The notes beneath the pieces are model-generated. The model saw nothing but the letters and a program-made list of their open reading frames with translations. It searched no databases and was not told where the DNA came from. Both the position numbers and the translations under genes were made by a program. From contig CAJHNH020002521.1 of NCBI GenBank assembly GCA_905116865.2, positions 40,805 through 104,804 of the forward strand: DNA of 64,000 bases, in the 5' to 3' direction. Shown here one piece after another: positions 52,356 to 62,974 of the stretch. Positions within the stretch are counted from its first letter, which is position 1; every line of letters begins with the position of its first letter. Source of the stretch: Candidula unifasciata. Taxonomy: Eukaryota > Mollusca > Gastropoda > Stylommatophora > Geomitridae.

Positions 52356-52899
52356 CAAATTCGTAGGAATCATAAATCCACTAACCAGAACTCATAACAT
52401 TTCATTTCTGCGAAGACCAAAACTGTGTTCATGACGATGGAGTGTGATGAGCGGCTGGCTGAATGATTCAGAACACAGGGCTCTTATATGGGAGACCAAG
52501 GTTCAAATTCCTGTGTAAGGTTTGGGATTTTTTTTTTTCTCTGTCGGAGTCAAAAAATACAATTACAATCTGCACAGACCGTGGCGACAGCACTAGCCAT
52601 GCGGCCTTACTTCAGGCTTAAAGCACCCTCATTTCCCGCCTATACAGCAGAATTGACAATTAGAGGTAGTAACGGCAGTTGATTGAGTATTCCCTCTCAA
52701 GCGATTACTTGATAACGATGCTGAACTGTACATGTGAAATAGTAAGGATAATGTAAAGAAAATTTGGTACTGTCTTATTACCTGACCAAAAACAGGGGAA
52801 ATCTACAGATCACGAGACAGTCAAATATTTCAGGGGGTGGTAGAGTAAGCGTATAGTTTTCGTAATTGTTAGGTTTAGGTAAACGCGCGAAAACCTTGG
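52356..52899. other. spacer between block X and block Y
   Basis: No gene was recognised. ACAAATTCGTAGG at 52358-52371 is shared with 56102-56115 after the second 22-bp array, marking the same duplication edge. Confidence 0.45.
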
Positions 52900-53714
52900 C
52901 CTTGGAGGAGACGCGCTAAAGCACAGAAGACACAGAAAACCCGCTCTTACCATCTAAAATACTAGACCGTCCCGTGACAAAGAAATCACCGAAAATTTTA
53001 AAAGCAGAGACTTCTATACATGGTTGGGAGTGGGCCCTTAACCCACTTATTGTTCTTCATATTTCTGGCGGGGGGGGGGGGGGGGGGGAGGGGGTGTCCT
53101 CAAAGTGCCCTCTCCTCCCTCACCCAGGTTTCGGCGCTAATATTGCCAAATTGCAGTCTGATTATATATTTTCACCTCAGCGTGTCTATCTTGCATGATA
53201 ACTTCTCAAAGCATTGGTCCGGACCCGATGCACATAAAATATAATTTGGGTGAATCAAACTTGAGCCTTACGTACATACAGGGTTTTACTAATCTGGATC
53301 ATCTGAATGCAGATTGTTGGTTCCTCACCTCTCAGGCTGATGAACACCGACTTCAAAAGAGAACCTATAATTAGTGTCCTTTTAACAAATGCTTGTTACG
53401 AGGCAGAGGGTCAACACTCCCCCTCCCCCCCCCCCCCCCCCTCCCCACCCCACACTTTTTTTTTACCTGTCAAAAGGCCGCAGAATCTGGACGGAAATCA
53501 GTTTTATTATTCGTGGTGTCAGCTAACTAAAAGCAGTGATTAGGGGGGGGGGGGGGGGGAACCATGTCTCGTTACACTGATCTACAACTGAAACCAGCCT
53601 GAGTTCTCGCTTACTGTCAAGTGTTGTTGGACGTTGCTAATTCGAGTTGTCGATGGTGTAGCTTCTACCTGCTCTTTTCCATTTGTTTTCTCCAACTTCC
53701 TGCACTCACTGCAC
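52900..53714. repeat. block Y, copy A: spacer, G tract, SINE-A, C tract, lead-in
   Basis: It contains CGAAAACCTTGGCCTTGGAG, TTCTATACATGGTTGGGAGT, a G run at 53070-53088, SINE-A pieces (53285-53400), a C tract at about 53420-53440 and AGAATCTGGACGGAAATCAG. The lead-in is GTTGTTGGACGTTGCTAATT, CCATTTGTTTTCTCCAACTT. The same order recurs at 60310-61110 and 62975-63670, and in part at 56145-56420. Confidence 0.88.
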
Positions 53715-54105
53715 TTTCACCCACACATTGTGTTCACTCACACCCACACAATGTCTGTACTCACACCCACACAATGTCTACACTCACAACCACACAATGT
53801 GTTCACTCACACCCACACAATGTCTGCACTCACACCCACACAATGTCTGCACTCACAACCACACAATGTGTTCACTCACACCCACACAATGTCTGTACTC
53901 ACACATACATTTTCTGCACTCACACCCACACAATGTCTGCACTCACACCCACACAATGCCTGCCCTCACACCCACACAATGTCTGCACTCACACCCACAC
54001 AATGTCTGCACTCACACCCACACAATGTCTGCACTCACACCCACACAATGTCTGCACTTACACCCACACAATGTCTGCACTCACACCCACACAATGTCTG
54101 CGCTC
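53715..54105. repeat. 23-bp satellite, about 17 units (copy A)
   Basis: Units pair CACTCACACCCACACA with ATGTCTG. Early units vary (GTGTTCACTC, ACATACATTTTC); later ones are uniform. All three plus frames stay open because 23 is not a multiple of 3 and no frame makes a stop. The predicted His/Thr-rich proteins are artefacts. Confidence 0.95.
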
Positions 54106-54484
54106 TTTGGCTCTGCTTGATATTTCAGTTCTCTGCAAAGTGGACTGACCCACAAGGTGCATTTATGTCTCTGTAAGCTGGACTGTCCCGTAAGGTGTAT
54201 ACAGGTCTCTGTAAGTTGGACTGTCCCGTAAGGTGTATACAGGTCTCTGTAAGTTGGACTGTCCCGTAAGGTGTATACAGGTCTCTGTAAGTTGGACTGT
54301 CCCGTAAGGTGTATACAGGTCTCTGTAAGTTGGATTGTCCCGAAAGGTGTATACAGGTCTCTGTAAGTTGGACTGTCCCGAAAGGTGTATACAGGTCTCT
54401 GTAAGCTGGACTGTCCCGAAAGGTGTATACAGGCCTCTGTAAGTTGGACTGACCCGAAAGGTGTATTCAGGTCTCCGCCAGCTG
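54106..54484. repeat. 38-bp satellite, variant 1, about 8 units (copy A)
   Basis: Units contain GTCTCTGTAAGTTGGACTGT and CCCGTAAGGTGTATACAG, with CCCGAAAGG in the right half. A link segment (GATATTTCAGTTCTCTGCAA, GTGGACTGACCCACAAGG) joins it to the 23-bp array. Minus-strand open frames with QLTETCIHL repeats arise from this array. Confidence 0.93.
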
Positions 54485-55124
54485 CACTCTCCTTCATTAT
54501 GTGTTCTGGTCATTGTAAGTTGAATTGTCAAACGAGCTTACGTTTGCTCTAAACGGAGTTCACATCAGACTATGCATTCATGTCTCTGTAAGTTGGACTG
54601 TCCAACATGCTCAAGTAAGCTCAACACAATATTAACGTGACAAGCTGACAATCAAAACGGGGTTCACATCTAACATTGTGTATGGTCTTATTTCAAATTT
54701 AGCATTGCTCAGCACAAGATTAGCATAACGATCTCGACCTAAACGTAGTTCATGTCTCACTTTGTTAGGCTTCTTATGCCAACCATATAAGTGCTCCAAT
54801 CGCTCAACACAAGATGAACATTAACTCACAACTTCAGCAGAGTTCACACTTTGCACAACGCTAACGGTAAACCACGCATACCTGGTTACGTTTCGCTCAC
54901 CACAAGATTAGAACAATAAACGAACAATCTAAGCCAAGTTCACAACTCACTAAGGACATAAATACATTTTAAACAAATGCAAAATCAAATTTAAACTTAA
55001 CAAGCTTACATTTCAAACAGAGCTCACGTCAAGCTTTGCACATCACCAGATACTAATCGCTCAAACAAATTCAGGCATAACTCAGCATAAAATTAATTTA
55101 GTCACTTAAGGTTACTTTTTTCGA
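54485..55124. repeat. block Z, copy A (low-copy spacer)
   Basis: About 640 bases beginning TGTAAGTTGAATTGTCAAAC. It is almost identical to 61500-62110 and more distantly related to 57045-57690 and 58290-58585. It has internal degenerate repetition of CAACACAAGATTA and GAGTTCACA motifs, which suggests an older satellite. Confidence 0.88.
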
Positions 55125-55295
55125 TTTTTTACAATGCACACGGACGTCCAATCTCACTACCCAGAGACCAGGGGGGGGGGGGGGGATTACTAGAAGTCTA
55201 AGTCCACGTCAAAAAATCCCAGCCCTTACCGGGGTCTGAACCCGGAACCTCTAGCACTCGAGGCGGACACCATGTCTGGAGACCAAGCAGACCCC
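55125..55295 (-). repeat. SINE-B head fragment
   Basis: CAATGCACACGGACGTCCAA, a G run at about 55172-55185, GTCTGAACCCGGAACCTCTA and CACTCGAGGCGGACACCATG. The G run has expanded inside a normally GGGGG stretch. Confidence 0.82.
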
Positions 55296-55659
55296 TGCCC
55301 ACACAAATCACTTGAGCCTAGGCTCGCGAGTACGGAGAATGTGGTACACACTGAAAGTAGAGGTCATTGATGGTTTGCACTGAGCACGCATGGAAATGCA
55401 CAATCTGCAGTGAAGTCGATTCGATTGTGACAACATAACATAACATAGCTCCATGTGCTATGATACAGTTTTGTAAGTCGGTGCCACGTTATAAAAAATA
55501 TCAGACCAAAGTTTCAAGCACAGGGAGTTCATTTTAGCTGAGTCCCACTCTCTCAGTGTTTTCCCAGTGGGATCAAGGGTAGACTGGGCGGTGGGGGGGG
55601 GTTGAAGCGCCGCCCAATACCCCCCCCCCTTTCTTTTTTTTTAGCCCCCACGTAACACT

Positions 55660-56110
55660 ACACATCCTTCAATGTCTGCTGTTTTGAGTTGAGAAACGGC
55701 ATCATAGCACTTGAGGGTCATGTTATTCAATGTTATCACACTTGACCTCACATACACTGGGCATTTCCATGAGTTCTCAGTCCTCCAATTGAGAAGCCGC
55801 CACAAGATATCTCTACTGATTATTTCCTTTAAAAAAATATTGCTAGTTATATCTTGACCTAGGGCAAAAAGCCTTGGCACCTTCCAACAAACACTCATGG
55901 CTCAACTTCAGCATCAAGCGCATGTATCCAATTATATTGTTCATTGGCGTCAATACAAAGAAAAACAATACTACAGGAAAATCATCGTTATTATACAGAA
56001 AAAACATCGTTATTATACAGTAAAATCATCGTTATTATACAGTAAAATCATCGTTATTATACAGTAAAAACATCGTTATTATGTAGTAAAAACATCGTTG
56101 AGACAAATTC
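55660..56110. repeat. block X copy 2 with 22-bp satellite, about 6 units
   Basis: 55660-55965 matches 51780-52089. 55970-56105 holds the 22-bp units (TAAAATCATCGTTATTATAC). The shorter array shows change in unit number since duplication. Confidence 0.88.
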
Positions 56111-56144
56111 GTAGGGGGAATAAATGCACTAACCAAAAGGCAGA

Positions 56145-56424
56145 GGGACAACCCCACCCCCAACCCCACCCCCCCCCCCCCTCACTTTTTTTCCTTTCAA
56201 AAGGCCGCAGAATGTGGACGGAAATCAGTTTTATTATTCGTGGTGTCAGCTAACTAAAACCAGTGATGGGGGGGGAAAACCATGTCTCGTTACACTGATC
56301 TACAGCTGAAACCAGCCTGAGTTCTCGCTTACTGTCAAGTGTTGTTGGACGTTGCGAATTCGAGTTGTCGATGGTGTAGCTTCTACCTGCTCTTTTCCAT
56401 TTGTTTTCTCCAACTTCCTACAAC
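56145..56424. repeat. block Y, copy B (5'-shortened)
   Basis: It starts at the C tract and runs through AGAATGTGGACGGAAATCAG to the lead-in GACGTTGCGAATTCGAGTTG. The part with the G tract and SINE-A found in copies A, C and D is missing. Confidence 0.87.
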
Positions 56425-56845
56425 ACTGCACTCACACCCACACAATGTCTTCACTCACACCCACACAATGTCTGCACTCACACCCACACAATGTCTGCAC
56501 TCACACCCACACAATGTCTGCACTCACACCCACACAATGTCTGCACTCACACCCACACAATGTCTGCACTCACACCCACACAATGTCTGCACTCACACCA
56601 CACAATGTCTGCACTCACACCCACACAATGTCTGCACTCACACCCACACAATGTCTGCACTCACACCCACACAATGTCTGCACTCACACCCACACAATGT
56701 CTGCACTCACACCCACACAATGTCTGCACTCACACCCACACAATGTCTGCACTCACACCCACACAATGTCTGCACTCACACCCACACAATGTCTGCACTC
56801 ACACCCACACAATGTCTGCACTCACACCCACACAATGTCTGCACT
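56425..56845. repeat. 23-bp satellite, about 18 units (copy B)
   Basis: Highly uniform units of the 23-bp repeat; one unit near 56590 is a base shorter (CACTCACACCACACA). This homogeneity exceeds that of copy A. Confidence 0.95.
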
Positions 56846-56849
56846 CTCT

Positions 56850-57044
56850 GGCTCCGCTTGATATTTCAGTTCTCTGCAAGGTGGACTGACCCACAAGGTG
56901 TATTCGTGTCTCTGTAAGTTGGACTGTCCCGTAAGATGTATCCATGTCTTTGTAAGTTGGACTGATCCGAAAGGTGTATCCAGGTCTCTGCAACTTGGAC
57001 TGACCTGAAAGGTGCATCCAGGTCTCTGTAAGTTTCACTCTCCT
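56850..57044. repeat. 38-bp satellite, mixed units (copy B, left)
   Basis: Four units after the link segment, with CCCGTAAGATGTATCCATG and GATCCGAAAGGTGTATCC variants. Confidence 0.87.
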
Positions 57045-57700
57045 ACATCAGGTCACTGTAAGTTGAATTGTCAAACGAGCTCACGTATGCTCAAAACGGA
57101 GTTCACATTTAAATTTGTGTATGGTCATATTTCAAACAAATTTAACATTGCTCAGCACAACATTAGCATAACGATCTCAATCTAAACACAGTTCACGTCT
57201 TATTTTGTAAATTCTTTAATTTCAAAAACAAAAGTGCTACCATCGCTCAACATTATATTAACATTAAATCACAACTTCAGCAGAGTTCACACTTTGCACA
57301 ACGTCAACTGTAAACCACACATACACAAATGCGAATCGCTCAGCACAAGATTAAAACAATGAGCTAATAGTCTAAGACGAGTTCACAATTCACCAAGGAC
57401 ATGAATACATTTTAAACAAATTCAAGCATCGCTCAGTAGAAAAACAAAACAAGCTTATATTTTAAAGAGAGCTCAGGTCAAGTTTTGTTAATCGCCAAAT
57501 GTCAATCAAACAATAAATCAAACATCACTTAGCCTAACATAAATTTAGCGAATAAACAACCTATGCAAAGTTCTCATTGCACTGTGGACAGCTTCGTGTT
57601 TCAAACAGTTTCACCCTCAAACAAGATTAGCATGATGAGCTCATAATCTAGCATAGTTAACATGTGCCGCACGTCTCTTGGCTTCCCATTTATATATATG
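57045..57700. repeat. block Z, copy B1 (diverged)
   Basis: It starts TCAGGTCACTGTAAGTTGAA and follows block Z motifs in order (CAACTTCAGCAGAGTTCACA, TAAACCACACATAC), with many substitutions and extra sequence at the right. Confidence 0.8.
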
Positions 57701-57704
57701 AAAA

Positions 57705-58285
57705 GTTTAATCAGGTCTCTATAAGTTCGACTGTCCTGAACTGGGTATTCAGTTCTCTGTGAGATGGACTGTTCTTAAAGGGGTATTCTGTCTCTGTGAG
57801 TTGGACTGTTCTTAAAGGGGTATTCCGGTCTCTGTGAGTTGGACTGTTCTTAAAGGGGTATTCCGGTCTCTGTGAGTTGGACTGTTCTTAAAGGGGTATT
57901 CCGGTCTCTGTGAGTTGGACTGTTCTTAAAGGGGTATTCCGGTCTCTGTGAGTTGGACTGTTCTTAAAGGGGTATTCCGGTCTCTGTGAGTTGGACTGTT
58001 CTTAAAGGGGTATCCCGGTCTCTGTGAGTTGGACTGTTCTTAAAGGGGTATTCCGGTCTCTGTGAGTTGGACTGTTCTTAAAGGGGTATTCCGGTCTCTG
58101 TGAGTTGGACTGATCTGAACGGGGTATTTCGGTCTGAGTTGGACTGTCCTGAAAGGGGTATTCGGGTCTTTGTAAGTTGGACTGTCCTGAAAGGGGTATT
58201 CCGATCTCTGTAAGTTTGACTGGTCTGAACGGGGTATTCAGGTCTCTGTACTTTTGACTGACCTGAAATGTGTGTTCATGACTCT
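57705..58285. repeat. 38-bp satellite, variant 2, about 15 units
   Basis: Very uniform units of GTCTCTGTGAGTTGGACTGT plus TCTTAAAGGGGTATTCCG at 57780-58110, flanked by diverged units (CCTGAAAGGGGTATTC). The units have the same length as variant 1 but about eight differences. Confidence 0.93.
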
Positions 58286-58585
58286 GTAAGTTAGACTGTC
58301 CAAAAAGCTCACGTGAGATCAACACAAGATTAACATAACGAGCTGGCAATCTAAACGGAGTTCACATCTAACTTTGTGCATGGTCGTATTTCAAACACAT
58401 CTAACACTGCTCAGCGGAAAATTAGCATAACGATCTCAACCTAAACAAAGTTCATGTTTCATTTTGCAAGGCTTCCTACATCAAACTAATGAGTTCTTCC
58501 ATCGCTCAACGCAAGATTAACATTAACTCACAACTTAAGCAGAGTTCACACTTTGTACAACGTCAACTGTAAACCATGCATACTC
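58286..58585. repeat. block Z, copy B2 (partial)
   Basis: CAACACAAGATTAACATAAC, CTGGCAATCTAAACGGAGTT and AACGTCAACTGTAAACCATG follow block Z order. It ends at a LINE fragment. Confidence 0.8.
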
Positions 58586-58745
58586 GTCATGAAGAAGGCC
58601 AAAGTTGCTGGACTAGATTCCATCAATGATATCGAAGAGAATACACAGGACAGAACAAAATGAAGGAATAGACTGCAAGCCTTATGTGACATATAATGGC
58701 ACTGCAGGACAATGATGATGGTGAAGCCCATTAGTTGTACATTAT
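58586..58745 (+). mobile_element. probable LINE 3'-end scrap
   Basis: The plus strand reads RNRLQALCDI-like and WHCRTMMMV near the end, resembling LINE ORF2 C-terminal tails (RWRxxVxALCA). It is too short and decayed for certainty. AAGGCCAAAGTTGCTGG near 58592 also occurs near 16930 beside a LINE fragment. Confidence 0.45.
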
Positions 58746-59362
58746 TCTGGGTTCACATTTTTGCAGAAATATATGTAGCTTTTTTATTTTTATTATTATT
58801 ATTTCCTTTCCGGTAGGGCTACTGAAAGTTTGACATCCAATGACTTGAAAAGGCAATTTTCGTATGGCAAACTAACAAGAACAAATCATTCAACCATATG
58901 AAACATTCTTAGGATCATTCTTAGGTTACCTGAAGTAACTAGCTGTCCTGTAGAGTAGAATGTTGAATAAGAAGTTAACACACAAAATCGTAATTTTGTT
59001 GTTCATTATCATCATGTGTAGACTGGTTCCCCCCCCCCCCCCCCCCCCCCCCCCCCACCCCCAAACTGCAAAATCCTTTCTTTTTCCCTGATTGCAATAT
59101 AGAATAACAAACATTCCATAGCTTCCTAGCTCTTTGGCACAGATTCACAATATTTTGCATTTTTTCACCATAGTGAACAGAGAACAAATTTCAAGAATAA
59201 AAAAATAAAAAACCGGCTTAATATTGTTTTACTTCATCATCCTCTGTCATTTATCTGACACCAAAAAGATGAAATTTGTGTGTTTGCGCAGGTGTGTCTT
59301 TGTGAGCGTGTTTGTGTGTGGCTGAGTGTGTGTTTTGAGTTTGTGTGTGGTGGGTGTGTGAG

Positions 59363-59399
<37 letters not shown>

Positions 59400-59828
59400 A
59401 GAATACTAAATAAGAGCTCTGCCTAACTGTGAAATATAATTCTGCAAATTCAGTGGCTGTTTGGCATTTTGCACCAAGAACTTTTGATACAGTATTACCA
59501 CACTGTCAGACTCACAAGCAACAAAAACGATCTTGTCCCAAATCAGGCAATAGTGTTTCCAACATCAACAACAAGGGATACAATTAATGAAAATTTTTTA
59601 CATTGAGCACTACAGAGTTGTTTTCCTTAAAAAAAAAAAAAAAAAAAAAAAAAACGTTATGCCTTCAGCTACTTTTATTGCGGATCAATCAGCACGTTAT
59701 ATGTATGGAAGGTCATCGATAAGGACGTTACATGTATGGTAGCAGACCGACCTGGACATCACAGCAAATAAAGGATCAACTGCACAATATTATGGGAGAC
59801 AATCAACATCAAAATATGTTTATGTTTG
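58746..59828. other. spacer with homopolymer and dinucleotide tracts
   Basis: It contains a run of 28 C (59029-59056), GT repeats at about 59280-59360, a GA repeat at about 59368-59395 and an A run at 59629-59654. No gene was recognised. Confidence 0.6.
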
Positions 59829-60180
59829 TTTATTCAACGGATCCACATCATGGCACACGAGTGCAACCCATAAGTTCTCCGTTCTTCTTCTAACTCAAGC
59901 CCCAGTCCGAAGAATCTCAGCGCAGTGCACGAGCTTTGTTGCACCGGCGAGGATTCTTAAATACTTTGAGTAGATTTATAACTCAAAAATTCGCCCGGGC
60001 ATTCCAACTAACAATGAATTTTTCACGTCCGCAACAATACACACGGGCGTTCGATTTTACTACCCAGAGACCAGGGGGAAATTACTAAAAGTCAACGTGA
60101 AAAAAATCCTAGCCCCCACCGGGGCTTGAACCCGGAACCTCTAGCACTCGAGGCGGACACCATGTCTCCAGACCACGCCC
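59829..60180 (-). repeat. SINE-B copy, near complete
   Basis: From AACGGATCCACATCATGGCA through CAGCGCAGTGCACGAGC to the head (GGGGCTTGAACCCGGAACCT). It is followed at once by a C tract at 60178-60197. Confidence 0.87.
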
Positions 60181-60299
60181 CCCCCCCCCCCCCCCCCTCC
60201 CACATAGAGATGCTACAACTTGCATGACAGACGGTCAACAGCAAACTAGGCAATTACAAATGGTGGTCTTTTTGGTGATACAGCTTATACAACGTTCTG

Positions 60300-60835
60300 A
60301 ATTGGATTCCTGTAAACGCTCGAAAACCTTGGCATTTGAAGAATTGCGCTAAAGCACAGAAAACACGGAAACCCGTTCTTACCACCCTCTAAAATACTGG
60401 ACTGTCCCGTGACATCATTCTGTAGTCGCTAAAAAGAAATCACCGACTTTTTTAAAAGCAGGGACTTTTATACATGGTTGGGAGTGGGCGCTTAACCCAC
60501 TTAATGTTATTCTTTTTGCGGCGTAAATGTGGGTGGGGGGGGGGGGGGTCCTCAAAGTGCCCAAGCCCGTTCCTCAGGTCCCCAGGTTTCGGCGCTCCTA
60601 CGCTAATGTTAACACATTGCAGTCTGATTATATGTTTGCATCCTAGAGTGTATATCTTGTATAACTTCTCAAAGCATTGGTCCGGACTTGAGCCTTACGT
60701 GCATACAGGGTTTTACTAATCTGGCTTATCTGAATGCAGATTGTTGGTTCCTCACCTCTCAGGCTGATGAACACCGACTTCGAAGGAGAACCTCTTTTTA
60801 AGAAATGCTTGTTATGAGGCAGACGGTCAAAACAC

Positions 60836-60884
<49 letters not shown>

Positions 60885-61140
60885 TTTTCCCTTTCAAAGG
60901 GCCGCGGAATCCGGACGGAAATCAGTTTTATTATTTGTGGTGTCTGCTAACTAAAACAAAGTGATGGGAGGGGAAAACCACCTCGTCACACTGATCTACA
61001 ACTGAAACCAGCTCGAGTTCTCGCTCACTGTCAAGTGTTGTTGGACGTTGCTAATTCGAGCTGTCGATAGGTAGAAACCTTCTCTTTTCCATTTGTTTTC
61101 TTGAACTTCCTGCACTCACAGCCACACAATGTCTGCGCTT
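60300..61140. repeat. block Y, copy C, with 23-bp array reduced to one unit
   Basis: Same order as copy A (CGAAAACCTTGGCATTTGAA, TATACATGGTTGGGAGTGGG, G tract, SINE-A, C tract with CA repeat, GGAATCCGGACGGAAATCAG, lead-in). Where copies A, B and D have long 23-bp arrays, this copy has only CACTCACAGCCACACAATGT before the link segment. Confidence 0.88.
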
Positions 61141-61495
61141 TTTGGCTCCGCTTGATATTTCAGTTCTCTGCAAAGTGGACTGACCCACAAGGTGCATTAT
61201 TGTCTCTGAGTTGGACTGTCCTGTAAGGTGTATCCGGGTCTCTGTAAGTTGGACTGTCCTGAAAGGGGTATCCAGGTCTCTGTACGTTGGACTGATCAGA
61301 AAGGTGTATCCAGGTCTCTGTAAGTTGGACTGTCCCGAAAGGTGTATACAGGTCTCTGTAAGTTGGTCTGTCCCGAAAGGTGTATACAGGTCTCTGTAAG
61401 TTGGACTGTCCCGAAAGGTGTATACAGGTCTCTGTAAGTTGGACTGACCCGAAAGGTGTATTCAGGTCTCCGCCAGCTGCGCTCTCCTTCACGAT
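61141..61495. repeat. 38-bp satellite, about 8 units (copy C)
   Basis: Link segment, then units mixing CCTGAAAGGGGTATCCAG and CCCGAAAGGTGTATACAG, ending like copy A (CCCGAAAGGTGTATTCAG, GTCTCCGCCAGCTGC). Confidence 0.92.
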
Positions 61496-62110
61496 GTATT
61501 CAGGTCACTGTAAGTTGAATTGTCAAACGAGCTTACGTATGCTCTAAACGGAGTTCACATCAGACTGTGCATTCATGTCTCTGTAAGTTGGACTGTCCAA
61601 CATGCTCAAGTAAGCTCAACACAATATTAACGTGACAAGCTGTCAATCAAAACGGGGTTCACATCTAACATTGTGTATGGTCTTATTTCAAATTTAACAT
61701 TGCTCAGCACAAGATTAGCATAACGATCTCGACCTAAACATAGTTCATGACTCACTTTGTAAGGCTTCTTATGCCAACCATATAAGTGCTCCAATCGCTC
61801 AACACAAGATGAACATTAACTCACAACTTCAGCAGAGTTCACACTTTGCACAACGCCAACTGTAAACCACGCATACCTGGCTACGTTTTGCTCACCACAA
61901 GATTAGAACAATAAACGAACAATCTAAGCCAAGTTCACAACTCACTAAGGACATAAATAAATTTTAAACAAATGCAAAATCAAATTTAAACATAACAAGC
62001 TTACATTTCAAACAGAGCTCACGTCAAGCTTTGCACATCACCAGATACCAATCGCTCAAACAAATTCGGGCATTATTCAGCATAAAATTAATTTAGTTAC
62101 TTAAGGCTAC
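61496..62110. repeat. block Z, copy C
   Basis: Nearly identical over more than 600 bases to 54485-55124. It ends in the same SINE-B head scrap (AATGCACACGGACGTCCGAT), here with an internal deletion removing the B box. Confidence 0.9.
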
Positions 62111-62289
62111 TTTTTTCGATTTTTAACAATGCACACGGACGTCCGATCTCGCTACCCGGAGACCAGAGGGGATTACCAGAAGGCCGACACCATGCCTGGA
62201 GACCAAACAGACCCCTGCCCACACAAATCACTTTAGCCTAGGGCTCGCGAGTACGGGGAATGGGGTACACACTGAAAGTGGAGGTCATT

Positions 62290-62715
62290 GATGATGGAAC
62301 TTCCGGACTCACCACTATCTTTCTTATCCCTAGACTAATCACCGACAACCAAGGGCACCCCTCGGATACCAGAAACAAGAGAGACTACAGAAAAAAACGG
62401 AAACGGATGACCCAACAATAGAGAGAGACGAAGGGATGTGGTGGGACTTCTTAAAAGAGCTAGCTGAGATGAGAAACCCAGATCAAAAAGAATTTATGAA
62501 ATACATGCTCGTAAAAGAAGAATTCTACTATAGACACAACAAAAACTATATCGATGGACTGGCACAAAATACGTGGACAGCCTTTGCGAAGAAGGAGAAA
62601 TACTAGAACATTCAAATCTTCGGACATTTTACGACGCAAATATAAAAGAATTTAAAGCAACAGCAGAAAGATTGTACCAGAGATGGAGAAAATATCATTA
62701 TGACACAATCTAATC
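62290..62715 (+). other. coding-like remnant, unrecognised
   Basis: Two overlapping frames read as protein: WWDFLKELAEMRNPDQKEF, MKYMLVKEEFYYRHNKNY, then after a one-base shift TKYVDSLCEEGEILEH, FKATAERLYQRWRKYHYD before TAA. Composition is Lys/Glu-rich and AT-rich. It looks like the C-terminal end of a LINE or another retroelement protein with a frameshift, but I do not recognise the family. Confidence 0.35.
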
Positions 62716-62974
62716 AACAAAAAGGAAATAGACAACCGTAAAATGAACAAAGTGAGACCATGCTCCTTCTATAACCGACCTCCCATATACCCCTTTCTTT
62801 CTTGTGTTTTTTAAAGTGTTTTGCACATAACACCAAACAGACACAAACAAACGGCAACAAATGTAAACAGACTAACAATACATAAGCAAACAGACAAATA
62901 TCCACACGATAGCAGGAAAACACAACATCGCAAACACACAGAGTTGAAATAAAGGGGAAACCCCGGGGGGGGAT
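62716..62974. other. spacer before block Y copy D
   Basis: No gene was recognised. The 124-codon minus-strand frame at 62714-63088 is Cys/Phe-rich without a domain and crosses the edge of a repeat block, so it is not called. Confidence 0.45.

Noticed and set aside
53621..54176. His/Thr-rich repeat proteins of 145-192 residues
   Set aside because: All three frames are open simultaneously because the 23-bp unit contains no stop, so the open frames carry no evidence of coding.
54081..54531. Minus-strand proteins with LTETCIHLSGQSNLQRPVYT-like repeats
   Set aside because: Produced by the 38-bp satellite read in shifting frames; similar frames appear at every 38-bp array.
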